A stretch of 8,690 nucleotides of DNA from UBA6814 sp040753075 (GTDB taxonomy: Bacteria; Desulfobacterota; Desulfovibrionia; Desulfovibrionales; Desulfovibrionaceae), in contig JBFMHA010000095.1 in NCBI GenBank assembly GCA_040753075.1, positions 1 through 8,690 of the forward strand, given 5' to 3'. A program made the position numbers and the translations under genes. The notes below the pieces were generated by a model that was given only the letters and a program-made list of their open reading frames with translations, did not search any database and was not told the origin of the DNA. Of the stretch, positions 5,679 to 8,690 are shown piece by piece (the first letter of the stretch is position 1; each line of letters opens with the position of its first letter).

Positions 5679-6746
5679 TTACGCCTGGAGCGCCACGGCC
5701 AGCGTCACCCCGCCCAGCACCCGCTTCTCCACCAGGAGCGCGTCCGACCCCGAGAGCAGCAGGGCCGCGGCCTCGCACACGCTCGGCGTGCCCATGCGCC
5801 GCTCCACCACCGCCGAGGGGTTGGGCGTGGCCACCTCGGCCAGGTCCCCGGGCGAAAAGAAGAAAAGCCCCTTGCCCAGCCCGGCGGCCGCGGCCAGCAG
5901 CCCCTCCTCGTCCTGCTTGTCCGTCACCGTGCCCAGGCAGAGCACGCTGGCCAGGGCCAGCCCCTCCTCCTCCAGCATCGTGCGCAGGGCGGACTCGATC
6001 TCCCCGGCCGGAGCCCCCCGCCGGCAGCCCACTCCCACGCACAGGCAGGGCGGGTGCAGCACCAGCATCTCCGGCTGCGGCGGCACGCTGCGCCAGCTCA
6101 CCACCACCCCGGGCCGGGCCGGATTCCAGACCCCCAGGTCGGGCACGGCCGATATCCGGCCCTCCCACTCCGGACCCGGCGCGGCCAGGCCCAGCCAGCC
6201 CTCGGGGTCGCACACCTGGATGGGATCCCCGGCCAGCAGGGCCAGGTTCACCGGCTTGATCATGGCCGGATCGGACACGGCCAGCCCGCGCTCCCGGGCC
6301 AGGTCGTCCACGGCCGGCACGCCCTCCACGTCCGTGGCCGTGGTCACCACCGCCTGGCCCGAGGTCACGGCCGCCACCTCCCGGGCCAGGGCGTTGGCCC
6401 CGCCCAGGTGGCCCGAGACCAGGCTCACCGCGTACCGGCCGCGCTGATCCACCACCACCACCGCAGGGTCCCGGTCCTTGCCCGCCAGGAGCGGCGCCAC
6501 CGCCCGCACCGCAATGCCCGCCGCGGCCACGAACACGTGCCGGCCGTAGCGCCGCCAGGTGTCGCCCACCAGGGGCGGCAGGCTCCCGAAGGGCCGGCCC
6601 CCGTGCTCCGCGGCCAGCCGGTCGGGCAGGTACAGGTCGCCGCCCAGCCGCGCCGCCAGCACCCGGCCCAGCCGCGCGCCCACCGCGGTCAGGGCGTAGA
6701 CCGCCGTGCCCGGCCCCGCCCCCTGCTCCTGCTTCGGGTCAAACAT
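5679..6746 (-). CDS. cbiG: Cobalt-precorrin-5A hydrolase CbiG
   Basis: The 355-residue product matches CbiG, which opens the delta-lactone of cobalt-precorrin-5A and releases the two-carbon unit as acetaldehyde; this step is specific to anaerobic cobalamin synthesis. Residues about 14-70 form the N-terminal domain (AVYALTAVGARLGRVLA, DLYLP). The central domain has the hallmark blocks AAAGIAVRAVAPLL (74-87), DPAVVVVD (93-100), YAVSLVSGHLGGANAL (105-120) and VVTTATDVEGVPAVDD (133-148). The C-terminal CobE/CbiG-type domain starts about residue 235 with CVGVGCRRGAP and ends near PSVCEAAALL. Length is normal for the family. The ATG at 6744-6746 has a G-rich but not canonical ribosome site upstream. 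It is the first gene of a cbiG-cbiH pair and is divergent from a small exported-protein gene, with an 83-base gap. Confidence 0.95.
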   Translation of the reverse strand: MFDPKQEQGAGPGTAVYALTAVGARLGRVLAARLGGDLYLPDRLAAEHGGRPFGSLPPLVGDTWRRYGRHVFVAAAGIAVRAVAPLLAGKDRDPAVVVVDQRGRYAVSLVSGHLGGANALAREVAAVTSGQAVVTTATDVEGVPAVDDLARERGLAVSDPAMIKPVNLALLAGDPIQVCDPEGWLGLAAPGPEWEGRISAVPDLGVWNPARPGVVVSWRSVPPQPEMLVLHPPCLCVGVGCRRGAPAGEIESALRTMLEEEGLALASVLCLGTVTDKQDEEGLLAAAAGLGKGLFFFSPGDLAEVATPNPSAVVERRMGTPSVCEAAALLLSGSDALLVEKRVLGGVTLAVALQA

Positions 6747-6829
6747 GCTCCCGCCCCGTCAGCTTGCGCGAAGAACCGACATGGGATAGCGAAATGAACT
6801 CTCCAGTTCGCCTGGCAAGGAAAATCCCC

Positions 6830-7177
6830 ATGTTCCGGTACGTTATCGCCGCTTTCCTGCTTTTTCTCTGCTCCGCCCCGGCCCACGCCCTCACCGTGGA
6901 GAACGCCTCGGGCGCGGTGCTCTACTGCTCGGTCTACCGCGAGGGCTACGCCATGCCCCTCACCCAGTTCGTGCTCCTGCCCGGCAAGACGCACACCTGG
7001 AGCCCGCCCCTGCCCGCCAACGTAGCGCTGGTGGTCCGGGCCATGGCCGAACGCCGCCTCACCCGGAAGATCGAGCCCGCCACCTGCGCCCTGCGCAACC
7101 ATCGGGCCACGGTGGTGGCCGCCACGGACAAGGACGCCCTGGTCCTCGGCGTGCACGCGCCCCAGCCGGTGCGCTAG
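6830..7177 (+). CDS. Small exported protein of unknown function
   Basis: I do not recognise this 115-residue protein. It begins with a clear type I signal peptide: MFRYVIAAFLLFLCSAPAHA with a probable cut after AHA at residue 20. The Cys at 15 is not in a lipobox (LFLC has no small residue before Cys). The mature part of about 95 residues starts LTVENASGAVLYCSVYREG and is rich in short beta-type segments (FVLLPGKTHTW, NVALVVRAM, HRATVVAATD, ALVLGV). It has two cysteines, Cys34 and Cys88, which could form one disulfide in the periplasm. The start at 6830 is chosen because AAGGA (6817-6821) lies 8 bases upstream and the signal peptide begins exactly there; in-frame starts at 6794 (ATG) and 6764 (TTG) would add a long non-signal leader. 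Its TAG stop lies in the end of the repeat element that follows. Confidence 0.75.
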   Translation: MFRYVIAAFLLFLCSAPAHALTVENASGAVLYCSVYREGYAMPLTQFVLLPGKTHTWSPPLPANVALVVRAMAERRLTRKIEPATCALRNHRATVVAATDKDALVLGVHAPQPVR

Positions 7178-7380
7178 GAGTTTGTTGAAGAAGTCCGTTC
7201 CCGCAGGCCCTTCAAAAACCGCGAGGGCAAGGCGCCAGAAAACGTCAAGGCCGAAGCCCTTGAGCCGCCAGCGAGTCTTCGCGCGCTGCGGCGCAAGAGA
7301 GCAGCGCCGTATTCGACATGCGTGAGGGTTTGACGTTTTCGAAGCAACGCAGCCATCGCGGGATTCTCAACGGCCTGCTA
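7175..7380. repeat. Imperfect inverted-repeat element (MITE/REP-like) filling the gap between convergent genes
   Basis: The outer ends are inverted copies of TAGnAGnnnGTTGA: from 7175 on the plus strand and from 7380 on the minus strand. Inside, GAAAACGTCAA (7238-7248) is exactly inverted at 7330-7340, and CCGCGAGGGC (7219-7228) is inverted with one mismatch at 7352-7361. The stretch GCAGGCCCTTCAAAAACCGC (from 7203) aligns with the minus strand from 7378 (GCAGGCCGTTGAGAATCCCG), so the left end looks doubled (7175 and 7203). The centre has its own hairpin, GCGCTGC (7283-7289) with GCAGCGC (7301-7307). Blocks such as GCGAGGGCAAGGCGCC and GAAAACGTCAA remind me of dispersed repeats of Desulfovibrio genomes; that is memory, not a search. 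No transposase is present. Confidence 0.7.
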
Positions 7381-8646
7381 GCCCGCGAAGCTCCTCACGC
7401 CGTCCAGGAACCGCGCATAGTCCGCCTCGCCGTGGGCGAAGGAGGTGAACGCGGTCTCGAAGCCCGAAGGCGCCAGGTTCACCCCGGCCGCCCGCATGTG
7501 GGCGTAGAACCGGGAGTACATGCCGGAATCCGCCTCCTTGGCGCTGGGGAAGTCGACCACCGGCCCCTCGCAGAAGAACACCGTGAACAGGGACGCCAGC
7601 TGGGTCACGTACGCCGGGACGCCCTTCTCGCCCAGGATGTCCCGCACCTCGGCCGCCAGCGCCGCGGTGCGCGCCTCCAGGCCCGCGTAGTCCGAGGCCT
7701 TGAGCGCCTTGAGCGTGGCGATGCCCGCGGCCATGGCCACCGGGTTCCCGGAGAGCGTCCCGGCCTGGTACACGTCGCCGCAGGGCGCGATGCGCTGCAT
7801 GATCTCCCGCCGGCCGCCGTAGGCCCCCACCGGGAACCCGCCGCCGATGATCTTGCCCAGGGTGGTCAGGTCCGGCGTCACCCCGAACCGCTCCTGCGCC
7901 CCGCCGAAGGCCACCCGGAACCCGGTGATGACCTCGTCGAAGATGAGCAGGGCCCCGTAGTCGTAGCACAGGGCGCGCAGGCCCTCCAGGAATCCCTCGG
8001 CCGGCGGCACCAGGCCCATGTTCCCGGCCGCCGGCTCCACGATCACCGCGGCGATCTCGCCGCCCAGGCGCTCGAAGATGAACCGGGCCTCGGCCAGGTT
8101 GTTGTATTCCGCGCCCAGGGTGTGCGCCACCAGTTCGTCCGGCACGCCCACCGCCCGGGTCACGCCCTGGGTGGCCAGGCCCGAGCCGGCGTCCACCAGG
8201 AACGAATCCGCGTGCCCGTGGTAGCAGCCCCGGAACTTGAGCGCCTTGCTCCGGCCGGTGTAGCCCCGCGCCAGACGCAGGGCGCTCATGGTGGCCTCGG
8301 TGCCCGAGGACACCATGCGCACCATGTCCACCCCGGGCAGGGCCGCGCACACCAGTTCGGCCATCTCCAGCTCGGCCGGGCACGGCGCGCCGAAGCTCGC
8401 CCCGTCCCGGGCCGCGCGGCAGGCCGCCTCGGTCACTTCCGGATGGGCGTGGCCCAAGAGCGCCGGGCCCCAGCTCATGACGAAGTCCACCAGTTCGGTC
8501 CCGTCCACCGTGGTCAGCCGCGGCCCCGCGGCCGACGCGATGAACAGGGGCTCCTGCCCCACGCTGCGGCAGGCCCGCACCGGGCTGTTCACCCCGCCCG
8601 GAACGAGCTGCTGCGCCTTGACGAAAAGATCGTGCGATGAAGCCAT
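7378..8646 (-). CDS. hemL: Glutamate-1-semialdehyde 2,1-aminomutase
   Basis: The 422-residue product is a complete HemL, the PLP enzyme that converts glutamate-1-semialdehyde to 5-aminolevulinate, last step of the C5 route to all tetrapyrroles, in the cytoplasm. Visible motifs: LVPGGVNSPVRA near the N-terminus (14-25), GHAHPEV (65-71), VSSGTEATMSALRLARG (112-128; PLP phosphate and substrate region), KFRGCYHGHADSFLV (137-151), LIFDEVITGFR (234-244; Asp237 for the PLP ring nitrogen), LGKIIGGGFPVGAYGG (263-278; Lys265 forms the Schiff base) and YQAGTLSGNPVAMAAG (293-308). GGAGG (complement of 8656-8660) lies 9 bases before the ATG. The promoter is not in the window. The gene converges on the small exported-protein gene, and its TAG lies within the end of the repeat element. 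Confidence 0.98.
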   Translation of the reverse strand: MASSHDLFVKAQQLVPGGVNSPVRACRSVGQEPLFIASAAGPRLTTVDGTELVDFVMSWGPALLGHAHPEVTEAACRAARDGASFGAPCPAELEMAELVCAALPGVDMVRMVSSGTEATMSALRLARGYTGRSKALKFRGCYHGHADSFLVDAGSGLATQGVTRAVGVPDELVAHTLGAEYNNLAEARFIFERLGGEIAAVIVEPAAGNMGLVPPAEGFLEGLRALCYDYGALLIFDEVITGFRVAFGGAQERFGVTPDLTTLGKIIGGGFPVGAYGGRREIMQRIAPCGDVYQAGTLSGNPVAMAAGIATLKALKASDYAGLEARTAALAAEVRDILGEKGVPAYVTQLASLFTVFFCEGPVVDFPSAKEADSGMYSRFYAHMRAAGVNLAPSGFETAFTSFAHGEADYARFLDGVRSFAG

Positions 8647-8690
8647 GACAGTGTGCCTCCGGCGGCTGGGGGGAAGGGGAAAGGACTTTT

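Noticed and set aside
6764..6792. TTGCGC - 17 bases - TAGCGA as promoter of the small exported protein
   Set aside because: Both hexamers match consensus poorly; spacing alone is not enough to call it.
4791..6797. 668-codon plus-strand frame opposite cbiH and cbiG
   Set aside because: Low-complexity His/Arg/Gly/Pro translation, antisense to two well-recognised enzymes.
6830..6892. Lipoprotein signal for the small exported protein
   Set aside because: The residues before Cys15 are LFL, which does not fit a lipobox; AHA at 18-20 fits signal peptidase I.
7318..8640. 440-codon plus-strand frame opposite hemL
   Set aside because: Antisense shadow of a complete HemL with all catalytic motifs.

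Overview
The window is a very GC-rich piece of bacterial chromosome. It most likely comes from a sulfate-reducing Desulfovibrio-type bacterium (Desulfobacterota). The pointers are a tetraheme cytochrome c3 of the Desulfovibrio class, a MucR/Ros-type zinc-finger regulator of the form common in that group, and anaerobic-type cobalamin genes (cbiG, cbiH). The assignment is by recognition only; no search was run.

Layout. Bases 1-1743 (+) hold the 3' part of a fused cobalamin gene: the C-terminal end of a CobD-like threonine-phosphate decarboxylase runs in frame into a complete cobyric acid synthase (CobQ/CbiP). A roughly 280-base spacer with two palindromes and a possible promoter leads to a MucR/Ros-family regulator (2023-2415, +), closed by a strong terminator. 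Bases 2471-2797 have no gene but contain a notable two-tier hairpin. On the minus strand follows a transcription unit read right to left: cytochrome c3 (4692-4294), a perfect GC-rich hairpin, then a 460-residue acidic Ala/Pro-rich repeat protein (4233-2851) with its own strong terminator. Its overall plan resembles the alphaproteobacterial polar scaffold PopZ. Next, also on the minus strand, come cbiG (6746-5679) and cbiH/cobJ (5624-4854). Divergent from cbiG is a small exported protein of unknown function (6830-7177, +). It converges on hemL (8646-7378, -). The whole gap between them is filled by a dispersed-repeat-like inverted-repeat element whose ends supply the TAG stop codons of both genes.

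How the genes fit together. Five of the seven genes touch tetrapyrrole metabolism. HemL makes 5-aminolevulinate, the precursor of all tetrapyrroles. CbiH and CbiG act in the contraction of the corrin ring. CobQ amidates cobyrinate a,c-diamide to cobyric acid, and CobD makes the aminopropanol phosphate that is then attached to it. Cytochrome c3 consumes four hemes per molecule. The regulator, the PopZ-like protein and the small exported protein have no evident link to this theme.

The observations most worth following up are the PopZ-like architecture outside Alphaproteobacteria, the CobD-CobQ fusion, and the repeat element that ends two convergent genes.
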